Assembly: GCA_944472155.2 (NCBI GenBank)
Contig: OX235275.1
Location: 57,615,228 to 57,679,227 of the forward strand
Origin: Trichobilharzia szidati
Lineage: Eukaryota > Platyhelminthes > Trematoda > Strigeidida > Schistosomatidae
DNA: 64,000 nt
Direction: 5' to 3'
Positions 33,490 through 47,049 of this stretch are shown piece by piece; position 1 is the first letter of the stretch, and each line of letters opens with the position of its first letter. The position numbers were made by a program, and so were the translations under genes. A model generated the notes under the pieces. The model saw nothing but the letters and a program-made list of their open reading frames with translations. It was not told the DNA's origin and did no database searches.

Positions 33490-35045
33490 AGATATATCAA
33501 ATGCCATGCTTTCGTGAAGAATGGCATTAGAAAGCGATGAATTAAGCGTTGTATTGTCACACAGACAAGATCCTGGGATTGAAAAATATAGGCTTGTAGT
33601 CAGCCAGGAACCTAGCTGATAGTGACAGCAGAGAAGCTGGTACAATCCTCCGTTCTACGCAAAACGCAAAGAATGTATGATTATAATGTGTCATGAAGGC
33701 CGTAAACATGTAAGATAATTAACGAGAAAAGCGAGTATATCACTAGTCATCTGAGAAACACTTCTACATTTCAGGCAACAGAGAGCATTTCATAAAGAAA
33801 ATAATAATTTTACTCACTTTACGTTTTGTAACATATCACTAAATTGAAGGAGAACGCACAAGATTTTGTATAGCATAGTCATGTAAGAATTAAAATTATT
33901 TGAAGCATAGTAATCAATTTAAACAACGCCTATCTTTTTCATGCGTTTACAAAATATCTTCTCGAGATTAATATTACAAAGAAGTGTGACTTGCAAATTA
34001 TCTGCTGTCCCCTCAAATCTAGGAGAACTTCACAATTTTAAGGCATTTGAATTTTCATTACAATGAAAAACATTGATGATTGAGCAGTGGTTGTACGACT
34101 AGGGCTCTCCAGTTCACTGCCAGCTGCACAAGTGGTCTGAATTAGATCGCCAGCCGACGCACTTCTTAGTATTTCTGTAATGGTTTGTCAGGAAAAGAGG
34201 GAAGGTTGATCGCGAGGCTAATACCCCGGTTGGAAGAAAACACACTGCTGTCGAAACTTTAATTCTTAAAGATATAGGCCAACAGTTATACTCAAAACGT
34301 GAAAAAATGCACTAGAGGTAAGGGATGCCAATTAATTGAGGCCTTGATAAGTGCTTTGAGTCACTTAGAGGGATATAAACTGCCTGTCTGTGATCTTTGA
34401 GATGTCAAGAATCAATGGACTAACAGTGTCAATAACATAACTACACCTTTTGTGATCTCCAGGAAATCTTCATCATACTTCCTACTAGTGTTCTTTTCGT
34501 TTAATTTCCTTTCTCCCTATTTCTTCCTGACATCTCTACGAAGTGTGGAGACTTAATACTCTGAATTTCTGTGCAAAGTTCTGTGTCAAAAAGGCAGGCA
34601 GTTATATTCATGATGAATGATGCTAGATTCTTAATGACATTCAATATGAGAATATTCTTCCGTATGAGATCAGAACCCTCAATAAATGCCAAAATATCGT
34701 GGATGAAGCATGTAGTAGACTCTGCATAACCGCATTGTTCAACTGCTTCCAGTGGAGAGGAAAATCGAGGTGTGGTGAAGACAAAGTATATTTGGCAGTA
34801 GTTTGACGTTTGTGATTTAATCACCATTGGAAAGATACCTATTTCTGATGTCATTCTCTAACACAGCATCTTTATTGCAATTGAGAAAGAAAATACTTGT
34901 CCACCCTGAGCCATTGTGTACGATAAATTGTCAAACACGGTGTGAAAGCATTCCTAAAAGGATATGCCAGTTGTTTAGATGTCCTGTTTATTTGTTGTTT
35001 CAAAGAGACAAGAATTTAGTAAACCTCGTTTCACATACTCCTATT
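33490..35045. repeat. Single Y2 copy of the 1.6-kb block
   Basis: Matches both 16500-18018 and 18105-19695. It includes a degenerate RTE-tailed SINE at 34080-34310. Confidence 0.75.
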
Positions 35046-35329
35046 TAGTTTCAGATAGAAATAACTTACTATAACCATTGAAGTACCTCCCTAAAATATA
35101 AAATCGTAGTTAATTTTTAAAAATATCATTCTTCATATGTTCATAATATGATCTTATTAATGTAATTCAACAAACAGAAGTAGTGAACTAAGACTAAGTA
35201 GTCTGGAACAATATGACTGTACAGGTTTTAAGTAAATGTTAAAAATGGAAACATTGTACATTGTACTTTTGTTTAAAACGATTCATTGTTAAACAAACAC
35301 ATAACTTTGGAGTACAATCTAAAATATAG

Positions 35330-36255
35330 AGTGCTGCTCGTCGCTTTATCTCCTCCTCGATCCATACTGTCTACTTGCTTCACTACTCACCGTGTCCTTG
35401 TGTCCTTTAGATTTTGCAGGAACATCTTATCCTCATTCGAAGACTATTCGACAACCGGTGTATAGCTTCTACTAGTGGACACAACTCCAGCAGTGAACGC
35501 TTATATGGATTATATTAATAATTTGTAGAAGCCAACTTTAGCTGTAGTATCATCAACGAAAGCATGTATTTCTATAACACGTTAATTGTATTTTTATAAT
35601 ATACTGTTACAGGATTATTTCATAAACATTATATTTTTTGATTGGACACTAGTAACTAGTGTGGTATGTCAAGTTCTTTCTTGGGTGCGGACTGAATTCT
35701 ATCCGTCAGAGTTTTAATGTGGCCACCATTCTAGGTAGCTCGCCATCACGGTGCACATTGATTTGGTTGGAGGCAATCGGCAGGAAGCTATAGACATAGG
35801 TTTCGTGATAGTTGGCGCTTGTCAGCAAGGCGTATCTACAACCTTGAAGGAACTCAAGAGAGACATGAGTCCCTTCAAGGTTGCAGATACGCCTTTCTGA
35901 CGTGATGGTGAGCTACATAAAATGGTGGCTACATTACAACCTGACTGATAGAATTCAGTCCACCCCAAAGAAAGGACCAGACACTAATCATTAGTGTCCA
36001 ATCAAAATATCTACTACAGTCCTACGGGAGGTCAATCCCGGGCCCGAATAGCTAAGTGGTAACGTCTATGACTGCAGTACTCACTGGGTGAAGAGACATG
36101 AGTTCCTTCAAGGATGCAGATACGCCTTGCTGACGAGTGCCAGCCAGCGCGAAACCTAGGTCCGAAAATTCCTGCCGATTGCCTTCAACCATCTAATAAC
36201 ATGATATTTTCTACCATTACGAAGGTCGCTATTAAGTCCACTACAAAGGTTGTTC
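35330..36255. mobile_element. Y2-specific insert with large foldback
   Basis: Y1 runs uninterrupted here (19980-20000). In the insert, 35631-35863 is an inverted repeat of 35865-36010. The left arm contains an extra block of about 68 bases (35753-35820), whose reverse complement appears again at about 36138-36190 together with part of the arm. Between them, 36040-36080 is tRNA-like (AATAGCTAAGTGGTAACG). There is no coding capacity. It is possibly a foldback transposon or nested inverted SINEs; family not recognised. Confidence 0.6.
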
Positions 36256-37365
36256 AGGTATTTGGATGTATTCAAATAAGCTTTATCTTTGCTACAATTG
36301 CAGTTCCCACTGAAAACAGGTCATTCTATATGTTTTCATGGTGCATTTTCTGACAGACTGGTGTCATCTAGAAAACAGTTGAAGCCAGGGATAACTGGAT
36401 AAGTTATTCATTATTAAAATTCATTTCAACAACTCCGAGTGAGTAGGTGTAATGAGAATAATAACCTGCTGATAACGGAGTTGACAAAAGGTATTTTTCA
36501 TAAGCAGTCAGATTCCAGACTAATGCATAGGTGCTTAAGGTGCTCACCTTGAACTCTAAAGACCTATGTCATGAGGAAAATCCTATTAAGTCCTCCCTTC
36601 TATTCAATATTTCTATAGAAGACAACACGTAGATGTTTGTATTTTCTTCCGAATAATGAATCAACAACGAATTTGAAACTTCCAACGGTTCACAGGAGCC
36701 ATCGCTGTCGAACATTTGAAGCCAGAATCGTATATGTTCAAGCAAAAGACCATGGTGGGTAGTACTCTACCTCAATACTTGAGATATCATCACTGTTTTG
36801 TTCGATTACGTATTAAAGGGGAATTTTTGTATGAAATATAACAAAATATATTTTGATGTTAGTCAATTTTCTCCACAAACTAAACTTCTCAACGACTTGT
36901 AGATCAAGAGCACAGACTACATCCTGCGTTTTAGATGCTATCACTTAAGTTGAATTGGCTTTATTGATCATGTTTTGTTAGGACTATACTGACAATACTG
37001 AGTTAAAAATCTTTGAAAATTGGAAAAAAATATAACAATTTTTTACCCGAATGTCACTTCAAGAACTCCTTCGAGTACTAAACTCACAAAATAAGTTAAA
37101 CACAATAGAATACAATGTAATATGTAAGTGAAAGTAAAGTTATGCATAGTATACGCAAAAAGCAATATGCATGGAAAATATACAATGCAGACAGACAGAG
37201 TAGCATGATCAGACAAGAATATCATGTCAAACGTTTTTTACTGATGTATTCCCAACTGGGAGTTTTCTTGGACAAACTTTTATGAAGGGTGTTCGTCGGA
37301 CAGTATTAAATATTTATATACCCAACGAATAGGACAAATAACTCTCAACTATTTCTTTCTTTCTT

Positions 37366-37595
37366 TATGTTCCCAGTGGAACATTGGTCTTCAAGCTACA
37401 GGCTTGAAGTTTCTGTAGCAGTGGTGTTTATTTTCACAGGATAGGGTTGCTAGCCTCATGCCTAACCTTCCTTCTTTACCAGTCTTACTAATGGCTTCGC
37501 CTGGTAAAGGAATGCGTCAGTGGCCGGGGATTGAAACCCAGACCACCTGCGTGATTGGCGAGCACTCTACCGTTGGGCCACCGATGCAAGTATAC
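37366..37595 (-). repeat. RTE-tailed SINE, minus, near full length
   Basis: On the minus strand: tRNA-like head with B-box variant GGTTTCAATCCC near 37526-37537, the GAGGCTAGCAACCC body, and the tail CCACTGGGAACATAAAG with AAAG units after it. It is absent from Y1 (near 20665), so it inserted after the Y duplication. Confidence 0.75.
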
Positions 37596-38454
37596 GTCGT
37601 GAAATATAATCAGAACTAATATAATTGCCTGATCAGGCAGAGAAAACTCCAGGAAGCATCTTTGTCTTGCATCTTTTCTGATATATATTGATTTTTCTAA
37701 AATTTGCCAGTGAATATACTTATTTTCAATCTTCAGAATACTATGAAGAGATGTTAAAGGACAGAAGAGAAATTCTTGAATGTCCGATGGAAGCAATTTC
37801 GGGGTTTACTTCAAAATATTCTGAAACCTCAGTCTGATCTCTCTATAATGTAGAAATATTTTAATTCTTCTAGAATTCTTAGGATATTTCATGAATTAGC
37901 CAATGTTCATTTTTCATGAGTTTGGAACATTACAACAAATGTGAGACATAGTCGCCACCAAGAAGATAGTGAATGGTTGTACTGTTTGCTTTATATGGCG
38001 CACTTTTCTACTGCTCATTTCTGAGGCCTTTATCATGCTTGATTCTCACAGTGAACAAGACACAGAATGGAATCCACATATCAAAAGAAGAATGGAGCAT
38101 GCAGTGGGTGATTGTGTGGAAAGGATGTGCAACTGTTTATTTCTCCACAATCTGCCCAATAAAACCAAAACACAGAGTAGGTCAGCAAATAATATTCTTC
38201 TCGTACCTTCACTTCATAGCTGTACAATTAAATAGTGTTCAGAACATGGTAGGATTTCGTAGTGGAATCGGTTATTTCAGTATGTTTAATGTACGTTGCG
38301 CTAATACATCACACATCTTAGATATTTTACATATTAAATGTTGTTCTAATAGGAACTTCATGTCTTGCATCACTCATGACATTTGAAAGCCAGTGATTGG
38401 GTCGTGCATGGGTTGTTTATAAATAAACTATTGATGGATTAATTTAGAAACATT

Positions 38455-38690
38455 ATCAAGGACCATGCATGTGGTCAAGGTTCGATGCCCAGCTAACTCA
38501 CTCCTTAACCTCGCTAAGCCGGAAACACGTCCGGGAAATAGCAAAGATTGGATATACGGCTAGCAACTCCGGACCGTAAAAATATGCAAAAACTACTGCT
38601 ACCTAAACTTCAAAGCTCTATCCAGGAGCCATTCATTCCACTCGGAACGTCAATGAATAAAATAAATAAAAGTAATAATCATAGACAAAT
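38455..38690 (+). repeat. RTE-tailed SINE, plus
   Basis: Counterpart of 21490-21714 with more of the head kept (CCATGCATGTGGTCAAGGTT, then CGATGCCCAG). The tail ends CATTCCACTCGGAACG and AATAAAATAAATAAAAG. Confidence 0.7.
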
Positions 38691-39989
38691 AAACATAAGT
38701 GGCAGATAGTTTACGATATTTACTGTCTCTTATGAATCGTTTCAATGAGATTCACGAGAAGGACAAATGAAACTTACTATACCAAACTGCAGAATGTCAA
38801 ATAAACAAGACAGACATTCATTGTACAATGAAAACAGAGGGTATGCAACAAAACAATAATATGGTTCGTCAATGTGTTATTTCCAACGATAACGAGGTCA
38901 AATCACTCAGCTTGATTCTAGGAATAAATGCTTGACTAGAATATTAGACGGAAACGAGAGGCAAAACAAAGCATCTTGGCTATTATTACCATCTGAAGAA
39001 GCTCATCAGAGCAAAGATTGAGACATAAGAGATGCATTTAAGAAAGTTTGTAGTTTCTACAGCTACGAAACATGACTAATAATCATAGAGTTACATTCAA
39101 CGTTTCAAATCCTTCTGTGCTGTTTGCAACGCCACCAATCTACATAACTCACCGTTTAACGAAGTGGTTATCACTTGCTTACTCTGTCGATTTCCGGCTT
39201 ATTAAGTAGACTGAAGAGAAGAAGAGGGCCCTGATGTTTACAGGTCAAAACGTCAGTCAGATTGTTGTCCAACTGAGTTAGAATAATTCCAACCTTTCTT
39301 TCAAATTTGAAGTCATCCACTGTACGTCCACATTTATAGTTGACCTATTTTATTTGAAACGCGACTCAGACAGTGGTCTTATGAGCACTTTCAAATTGAA
39401 TTTTACACAGTTATATTCTATTTTATGTGTTTCACCACTTACTAAATGGTATTCACAAATATTCCGGCCAAAATATCATTGAAAACATTGATAAAACAAT
39501 GAAACATGAAGGTTATATGAATATCATATGTGATCTCACGTGCTCCACCGGCTACTTCTCTGCTGCACAGGACAAGTACTGCAAATATAGGCAACAGAAT
39601 ATTCAGATACCACCGCATACTTGAAAAGTGAAGTTAATGATTTCAGTAAAACACTCTATTTATTCATATTTTATCCAATAATTAATGACGAGTAACACGA
39701 CTGTCAGTTAAAACCAATTGTAATTCAAACAACGCTGTTCACATGACTCATTCTGTTCACCTGTCAATTTTGTGAAACAGTAATTTGCTGAATCATTCAC
39801 AGTCATTATATGAACAAGTTGCTATCTGCATTATACACCACGCATAAGTTGAATTATGAATAAAATCAAAACTAGTATATCTTGCTGTGTATGTATGCCA
39901 ACATACAGATATTTGCGATGTATTGTAAACTAATGCTGAGAATAAGTATTATAGGGTGTAATTTCGACAGAAGTGAATTGACTGAACCA

Positions 39990-40235
39990 ATGAATTTTCA
40001 AGAGTTGGTTTGTAAGGATTAGATCTGTATTGACGAGTTTGATCAAGGATCGATATCTGTTAGAGATCCACCTACAACCCACCAGGGAGTACCGGGCAGC
40101 TGCTTCATCAAAGTTTGTGAACCATGGGGAGTATGCTCCCACCACCAGAGGGGTTTGAATCCAGGACCTTCGAGTTACAAGGCAAGCTCGTATACCATTC
40201 AGCCACTGGGATCCGACTCAATGTCCCATGAACCA
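39990..40235 (-). repeat. Sm-alpha-like SINE, minus
   Basis: Counterpart of 24340-24605, with the tRNA-like head and a decayed hammerhead. The short minus frames crossing it are chance. Confidence 0.65.
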
Positions 40236-41404
40236 ATGCATGTTTAGGGAACTTCGCAAGTTAGATAGCAATTCTATTGACTCATGATACTTAATCAATC
40301 TAATGTGACTGTGAAAACGTACTTTTTGTGGTTAGAACCCGTGTCATTATGAACTGTAGTCAGATATATTACACTTGACCTTCTGAAGCTCAAGAATAAT
40401 CTCTTGGAGAATTCATTGAATCTAACCACTCGCCTTTCTTTCCTTCTTTTCACCTAGAGATATCCTTTAACTGTTTTATTATCACTTTATGATTTCTACA
40501 AAGATATATTTCGGTCAATCAGTTTCCATGATCCTCGTGAATTTGCTGCATAATGGAACGAAGCCTACAAAGACTATTCCTCACTTTCATCATTTGACTT
40601 GTAAAACGTGTTGGGTCGCTAGAATATGAAAGAACTTAAAATAGCATTCTGTATCAAATAATCTTTCAAATAAGCTGACTATTAATGGCAGTATTAACAG
40701 TAATGAAATTTCAGCCCACGTAACTTACATAAAAATTACGCATATAAATTACCAGTGTTAAGGTGTACACGTATTTCTCTTTTTTAATTTAGATGCTCAT
40801 AATACAGCATCAAGGCTGAAATGTGTATACAATGTCTGTCTCATAGTTCAGTTTGAAGATGGAAAACATTCAAGGTTGAGGGTAATGCAATTGAAAAAGT
40901 TACATCCCGTAAGTAAAACTTACCGCATTCAATTGCGATCAATCAAGTGGATTGACTTTAGCATAGTAATGAGAAACGTGATACTCCCCGCCACACACAC
41001 AGTTTGAAGTAAAACCTCACATTGATCAAGTTGTAACAAAAGCAAAGTGTGTTTGAGATGCGAATGGAAGCAGTTGAATAGTTCGTGAAAATTCAAATTA
41101 TCGATAGTTAACGAGGTAATTCTGAAGATATTTGTTAGGAATCAAATCGGGTTTTCCAACTTAATATTACATAATATCATACATTTACTATTATAACTCG
41201 TAGCGATGGCTATAATGCATCTCTTTGCTATGGAGAGTAATCCAGAAAATGAGTGGATTCAACGCAAAAGAAAGGAAAACACACATCGCGGTGGAAGCAA
41301 ACATCGGATCACACCACTTGAAGGTGGATGCATTGTACATCTTTGGTTTGCTAACTCGAGTCATAAATATGCTGACAGACACGAATAACTGCTAATTGAA
41401 GATA

Positions 41405-42060
41405 TGATTGTTTGGAAGAGGAGCTCATATTCCTCAAACATATCCTGGCTCGAAATGATTACCCGATACGTTTTGTCGAAAAGAACATGAAACCTAGACC
41501 AAAAAGAGAAGAATCCGATTCAGCGTCGAAGTCAACTCAGTATATGAATCTGAATTGCAGAGGAGATTTGACAGCTGATATCTCAAAGAGAAGAATATCC
41601 AACTCTTTAAAGAAGGCTTTCCCTGCAGCAACACTAAGAGTGACGTTCTCTAGCCGCCCAATACTTCGAAAGAAAACGAAGGACAAACTCTCACATATGA
41701 TCAATTCAATGTGCATATATCAGTTCGTCTGCTCGTGCGGAGCTAGGTGGATAGGTCGTTGCATGCACGCCTTTTAAACATGCGTTAGAGAACATTACTC
41801 AGCATACCTGCGAAAAAGAGGCACTGGTTCAATCAGAAGTCCCATTATTGAACATCTGATCAACACCTCCTACAACATCTTAACTGATTCATTCAAAGTA
41901 ATTTACAAAGTCAACAGAAACCTACCAAAAGCAGTGTGTTTCCGATTTCTTTACCGCAGAAGCCCTAGCAATATGTATGAAAAAGCCGAAGCTGTGTGTT
42001 CAAAAGAAATTAGTACAACCTCTGCAACTACCAATGAACTAGTTCTGTGTGTTCCCTTAG
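41405..42060 (+). pseudogene. Penelope-like element, linker and GIY-YIG
   Basis: The frame at 41412-41777 reads LKHILARNDYPIRFVEKNMK, PRPKREE, LNCRGDLTADISKRRISNSL, FPAATLRVTFSSRPIL and MCIYQFVCSCGARWIGRCMH. The nuclease motif is YIGR to WIGR. After a frameshift come KVNRNLPKAV and ICMKKPKLCVQKK-like pieces to 42010. It is the sister of the broken copy at 25890-26430 and of the family member at 6825-7385. Confidence 0.9.
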
Positions 42061-42600
42061 CCTCGGTTTTCATTTTTATTTTTGATCGCTGTGAGTGTGA
42101 TTCTTCTCACTTTGTCTTCATTCAATTCATCCCATTTTTTCAAGTTATAAAATCAGTTATTTTAAGTTTAATTCCATGCTCCTCCTGATCACACTTTTCA
42201 ATCGATGTGGAATAACCATTTCACAATTATATTCTAATCCTGTGTAACTTTTTGTTTCTGTGCCAATTGTAATCTATATTCACACCTCCTTACTTCCGCT
42301 TGAAGGTGAAAATGATTATTTCAATTTGTTTCCATGCTCATTTTGTTCACACCTGTAATTCGTCCTAATCCTGTTTAATTTTGTTTCTAAGCCTCTCCTC
42401 GTAAACCATATCTAGTTGAAAATAATTATCACCTTTCATTCGCCTACGTAATTAGTTGGAATCAAGTAAAAACTGTAGTTACGTAAAAATCATGCATTTG
42501 AATTCGATTCCATAGCTCTTGAAAATGAAATCACCGAAAAGACAGATATCTTTGCTGAAATTCGGGTTTTCTTCTTTTTAAAAAGGTTTTGTTTTAATGA
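42061..42600 (+). repeat. PLE 3' tail and terminal motif
   Basis: The T-rich tail matches 27745-28180. At 42503-42557 is the terminal motif (CATAGCTC, TGAAAATGA, CCGAAAAGACAG, TTTGCTG). The CTGANGA core is not intact. Confidence 0.65.
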
Positions 42601-42699
42601 TAGTCGAAATTCTTGAAATGTTTTATTTTACAACAGCAGTTATTGACAATGAAATAATTCATCCTGGGGTTTAGATTGAATGATATAACATTTTTATCT

Positions 42700-43250
42700 C
42701 TCCCTAAGGTCCCTGGTGGAACACAGGACTTCAGAAGCATATTTCCATTTCATTCCTGTTTCTGCAGTAAGCTTAGGCTGTCTACATGATTCTGTACGTT
42801 ATCTCACCTCCCCTCCATCCTCGAATGCAGAACCAAGATTTTCACTCAACAGCCTAGCGTAATGTTGATCAGTGCTTTCTTTACAAGTGTGTCCAGTACA
42901 TCTCCATATGTACTGGGCACCGGGCTATTGGTTGGTTTATTGTTGAGTTGCTCGTTGTTTATGTCTACTGATCAGTCACCTCATATTCAATATTGATGAT
43001 AAAAGTTGTTGATGAAAGTTTCAGGCTTGTTGGAAATGCTTTCAGTGACTCACTCAGTTATTCAGCTGTATATAAGCCATGGTTCGAATTTGACGTTGGA
43101 AATCCTACTCGTATTCTTGATGTCCATTTTGGTGGATTTCCACACTGACTTCTGAGCAGTGATGGACTATTTTGGTTTTCCAATCCTTCTTTTGAAGGGA
43201 TGCTACATGGTAAAGCACAGTGCTGATCACCCTCTCCCCTGAGATTTCTT
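42700..43250 (-). pseudogene. RTE LINE C-terminal fragment, minus, decayed
   Basis: The minus-strand 3' end near 42700-42735 has the GTGTTCCACCAGGGACC tail. Upstream, 43005-43200 aligns with 10191-10330, the KIRIFNSNV region and the codons before it. No frame is open for long. Confidence 0.6.
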
Positions 43251-44160
43251 ACATTAATTAAGACTGATGCGTGTTGTTTATTCTCAAGTTGTTTTTATCA
43301 CCTATTTATCACATTTTACAGTCAAAGGATTCCAATTAATGGCGTATTGTTTGTGGCAGACTAATAAAAGCTTAGGTGAAGGTGAAATGCAACACAGTAT
43401 AGAAGGAAAATTCTTATGTTGACTCGTAGGCTAAAGAAGACGTAACAGTTACGAAAATGTCCTTTCCGACGAATCATTTTCAAGATTGCATTAACACTCA
43501 ACAGAAAATTGATAAAACTGAGCGGATATTGGCAACTTTGTTCTAAAAAATGTATAGCATAATTTGAATTGTAATGTATATGGGGATAACCAAGTAGAAT
43601 TTAGAAAAAGTGAGGAAAGGAAGTTGGAATTATTTAATATGTACGGAGAGTGACTAATCACTCTAAATGTACGACGAAAGAATAACTGAAAGATATATGG
43701 ATACTTGTCTAGATGAAATCGAGATGAGAAGACCACTGAACACAGACGTCCGATTTCAGGACCAAATAGTCCGCGATTTAGATATATAAATATATATACA
43801 TGTATATATATCGTATTCCAACTTCTTTTGTGCCGAATTGGGGACACTGTGTGGTACTGTGAAGCAATCATCCACGCAGGCGTGACCAATGCTAATATTT
43901 CACAGCGTGTTTGAGCACAGAACAATCAGTGTCCTCCTTTTCCCCTCTGAATAACCGAAGCTTGATAGTGTCTCAAGTTACGTTCGTGGACTTGATACTG
44001 TGTGTCGACGACATCACCACCATTAAATTGGAGAGATTTAACAGAAGCTGCCTCCTTCACTTATCTAAAAAGCATCGTTTCAAATACAGGTAGTCGGAAC
44101 GGATGAAGATGTCAAACCCAGCCAGTCAGAATCAGAAATGCATGTAATGTCCTCATCAAC
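43251..44160. other. Unassigned spacer with AT microsatellite
   Basis: A minus-strand frame of 144 codons (43925-43491) crosses an AT microsatellite (43785-43810) and has no recognisable domain, so I do not call it a gene. Nothing else is visible. Confidence 0.5.
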
Positions 44161-44164
44161 CTCA

Positions 44165-44495
44165 AACTCTGGAGTGGAACATGCAAACAGGCGAGAGCCG
44201 ATCGCCCAACAAATATGTAGGAGAAAGTGGAAATTGATCGGGCATACAATGAGGAGGCCATCGAATGACATAGCACGCCAGGCCATCGCTCGACTGGAAT
44301 CGAAATGGCAAGCAACGAGTGGGTCGTTGGTGTAAGTGTGACACGGAGGAGATCGTGTGAGGAAGAGATGAGAGAATTTGTTCAGTCATGGACCTAGCTG
44401 AAGAGGAAGGGAGAAAACAGAACAAAGTGGAGATGTGTTGTTGAAGCCCTGTGTTCCACTCGGAACGCAAGGGAATAATCATAATGAAACAGCCT
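44165..44495 (+). pseudogene. RTE LINE 3' end fragment
   Basis: The frame reads NRREPIAQQICRRKWKLIGH, TMRRPSNDIARQAIARLESK, the conserved C-terminal RTE block. It is then frameshifted to the end of the ORF. The 3' tail at 44441-44482 contains GAAGCCCTGTGTTCCACTCG and GGAACGCAAGGGAATAA. This is the same tail as the SINEs (for example 52190-52143), with 33 of 38 bases identical. Confidence 0.85.
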
Positions 44496-45999
44496 ACTTT
44501 CATTGTTTCAAAGTCACAGGTAAATTGATAAATAAACATTGACGTGGTCATTAGCGGTACCATATCATTAACGCAAGACTGGTGAATGTGATTCGCATGG
44601 CAGATGCTTGAAATATTTTCTTCAATCACTTGGAAAGGTTTTATCTAAGAATTTCTGCTTCAATGTCTAGTTAAATAACTATAAATGAACTATTATAATA
44701 TTGAAAATGACTTCGCGAAAAAAGATTTATACACGCCATTGTGTCTTTCTTTGTTTGAAACACAATATACAACTTTTATATTATTTTGACTGATAACAAT
44801 CACTACCAGGAAAGAAATCTAGAGAAAAGGCGAATTAAACTGGCACCGTTATTTCAATTTGTGACCGTTTTAAGCTGGCTGCACGACTGCCATCTAAAAG
44901 CTTTCGATAATGTATATGAGGCGAATGAATGCATCAGTAACCGTTCAGTATTTCCTTCCTGGAAACAAGCCTGGTCTCATGTGTTTGTCGGCTCCAGCCT
45001 GTAATAAGACACCTTAGATCTACTAAAAATGCAGCACCAATCCCTGAGTTGCGGTTGAAAAACTGACATCTAGGATCATTTCATTAATATATGTGACGCA
45101 TCATCACTTCACTTGGGGAAGTATACATTGTTTTTAGGTACTCATGTCCCTAGTGGAGCAAAGGGCTTCCAGCTTCACGGAAAATTCCTTTATTCCCCAT
45201 TAATAACTCATAGATTGGACTTAGGAGTGCGCAGCTACGCCCACATATAGAGTTGTGAAGTATCCTATCAGTTAACTGCTATTGTTCTCTCTAACAGACT
45301 CTTGAAACCCTCAGTTATTAGCGCGAGGAAGTCGAGTAAGTCATATGGAATAGTTGCTTACTCCCAAAATCTTTACAGGCTGACGATCTGTCCACACAGG
45401 AAACTTGACAGGTATAGTTAGTCAGTGTCAAATACCAGGGGTATTGACAGTGTTACTACTATAATGACGAATTTGCTTATTACACACAGCTTGTTTCACT
45501 TAGATTGTGTTCGTCATTGTAAGTCCTTAACATTCATAACATTTTAGTAAACAATCTTTTCCGCAGCAATTTAGGCATCCGCCACTGCTCTCTGTTTATT
45601 TTTACCTTCAATCAATAAGGATAACTTGTTTTCTGAGCAACGTTTTTTGAGTACTATACGTAAACTGTGATTAAGAAGAATTGACCAGTTTTGTTATCAT
45701 TTATACACCATGTGAACATTGGCAATCACATGAGTTTACAATTATTTTGACAAGCATTTCTTTTAACATTCTTTTCTCGGTGGATAGAGGAAAAGTGAAG
45801 AGCCTACTATTACAATTATTAAGCGTGCCATTGTCAAGCATGCGAGTGACTGAACAACGACTCTTGTTAACTTTTGTTGTAGTTACAATAGGCACATTGG
45901 AAGTGACCAGTTCAGTATGTTAGATTGTACTCTCCTTTGAGTTTTACAGTATCGCATATGCATACATATGTATAGTTTAGAGCTGTTCAGCAGTACGCA

Positions 46000-46245
46000 C
46001 TCATAACCTCATTTATCAGGGATCGAACCCATGCTCTTAGACCTTTCAGCCACTGGGACCCAACTCAGTCGCCTATGAATTTAAACACTTACTACTTCGT
46101 GATTTCAGTACGACCACTAGCTGATGTCATCCGTGGTGAGTTTTTGTCCTCACACTGAACCTAGTGGAACCAACTGGTCACAGCCTATCACGCTAGAACT
46201 CCGGGCAACATGGTCTTATAGCCAGTCACTGGCGAATAGCAGACT
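46000..46245 (-). repeat. Sm-alpha-like SINE, minus, degenerate
   Basis: Counterpart of 1437-1690, with B-box-like GGTTCGATCCC at 46022-46032 on the minus strand and the family 5' part beyond it. Confidence 0.6.
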
Positions 46246-46289
46246 AATTTTCGAGAGTTAATTTATCAAGATTCCATTTTGCCTGGGAA

Positions 46290-46560
46290 TTCCGCATTTG
46301 GACATTAAGGACTTATGCATGGCGATTCGGCATTTTGGGGTATTAAGGATTCATGCGTTCCAGTGGCTGAATGTTATGCTAACATTGTATTATAATCGGA
46401 AGGTTCAAGGTTCGAATCCCAGGAGAATAATGCGAAAGACTTCCAAAGTAGGATGAAACAGCCACCCGGTACTCTGTAACCTTCCGAGGTTGTCCGACTG
46501 AAATCGAACCGTGAACAAGTTTGAAACTTCGGTTATCCTTATGACTATCGCTTTGATGTA
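46290..46560 (+). repeat. Sm-alpha-like SINE, plus, exact B box
   Basis: A-box-like GTGGCTGAATG near 46363-46373 and exact GGTTCGAATCC at 46409-46419. The hammerhead remnant at 46430-46475 keeps GATGAAACAGCC and CGGTACTC. The CTGANGA core is absent. Confidence 0.65.
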
Positions 46561-47049
46561 AATGTACTGTAGCTTTCGAAAAGTGACTCATAGGCTTTCA
46601 ACAGACTCAAAGTACACTCCTGAAACAGCGAAGAAAATATACATTAAAATCTATGAGTATCTTTTTTCTACTGATATAAATAGTGTCATTTTTTCTATCC
46701 CCCGAATTCATTGACTGAAGAAGTATTATAATTGTGAACGTGTCTTTCAAAGTCCATTGCCAGACCCTTGATATTCTCCTTGACCTAACTGAAATATGTT
46801 GAAAGGATGTTGAGATAAACGTTTAAAGTAAGGATATTCTTTCCGTGGGACGATTGTCTCAATTTATTTTCTGTTGTATCTCAAGAAAATGGCATTCAAA
46901 ATTTGCAGAAGATCGTCAATTTTAATTTTTCTCCATCCGAATTTCGCCACCAGTAAAACAATAAACTTCACATATACAACCACATATTGGTGGTTCATCG
47001 TGTGCAAGATTGGCTCTCAAGATTGAGCTTTGACTTATCAGTAGTGGTG

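Larger units (their letters stand above)
28421..42695. repeat. Segmental repeat Y, copy 2
   Basis: Joined directly to Y1: the bases after 28420 match those after 11790, and the end of Y2 near 42690 matches the end of Y1 near 28415. Compared with Y1 it lacks about 825 bases (15655-16480), has one rather than two copies of the 1.6-kb block, lacks the foldback and PLE at 22151-23592, and gained a PLE (32025-33159) and a roughly 0.9-kb insert (35330-36255). No host gene is visible; 29770-31210, 35046-35330 and 36255-37365 hold only unit sequence. Confidence 0.85.

Noticed and set aside
34501..34854. Minus frame of 117 codons
   Set aside because: The two corresponding copies in Y1 (around 17500 and 19140) have different frames and breaks, so it is not conserved.
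43491..43925. Minus-strand frame of 144 codons as a gene
   Set aside because: It runs through an AT microsatellite, shows no domain or start context, and lies in AT-rich spacer where such frames arise by chance.
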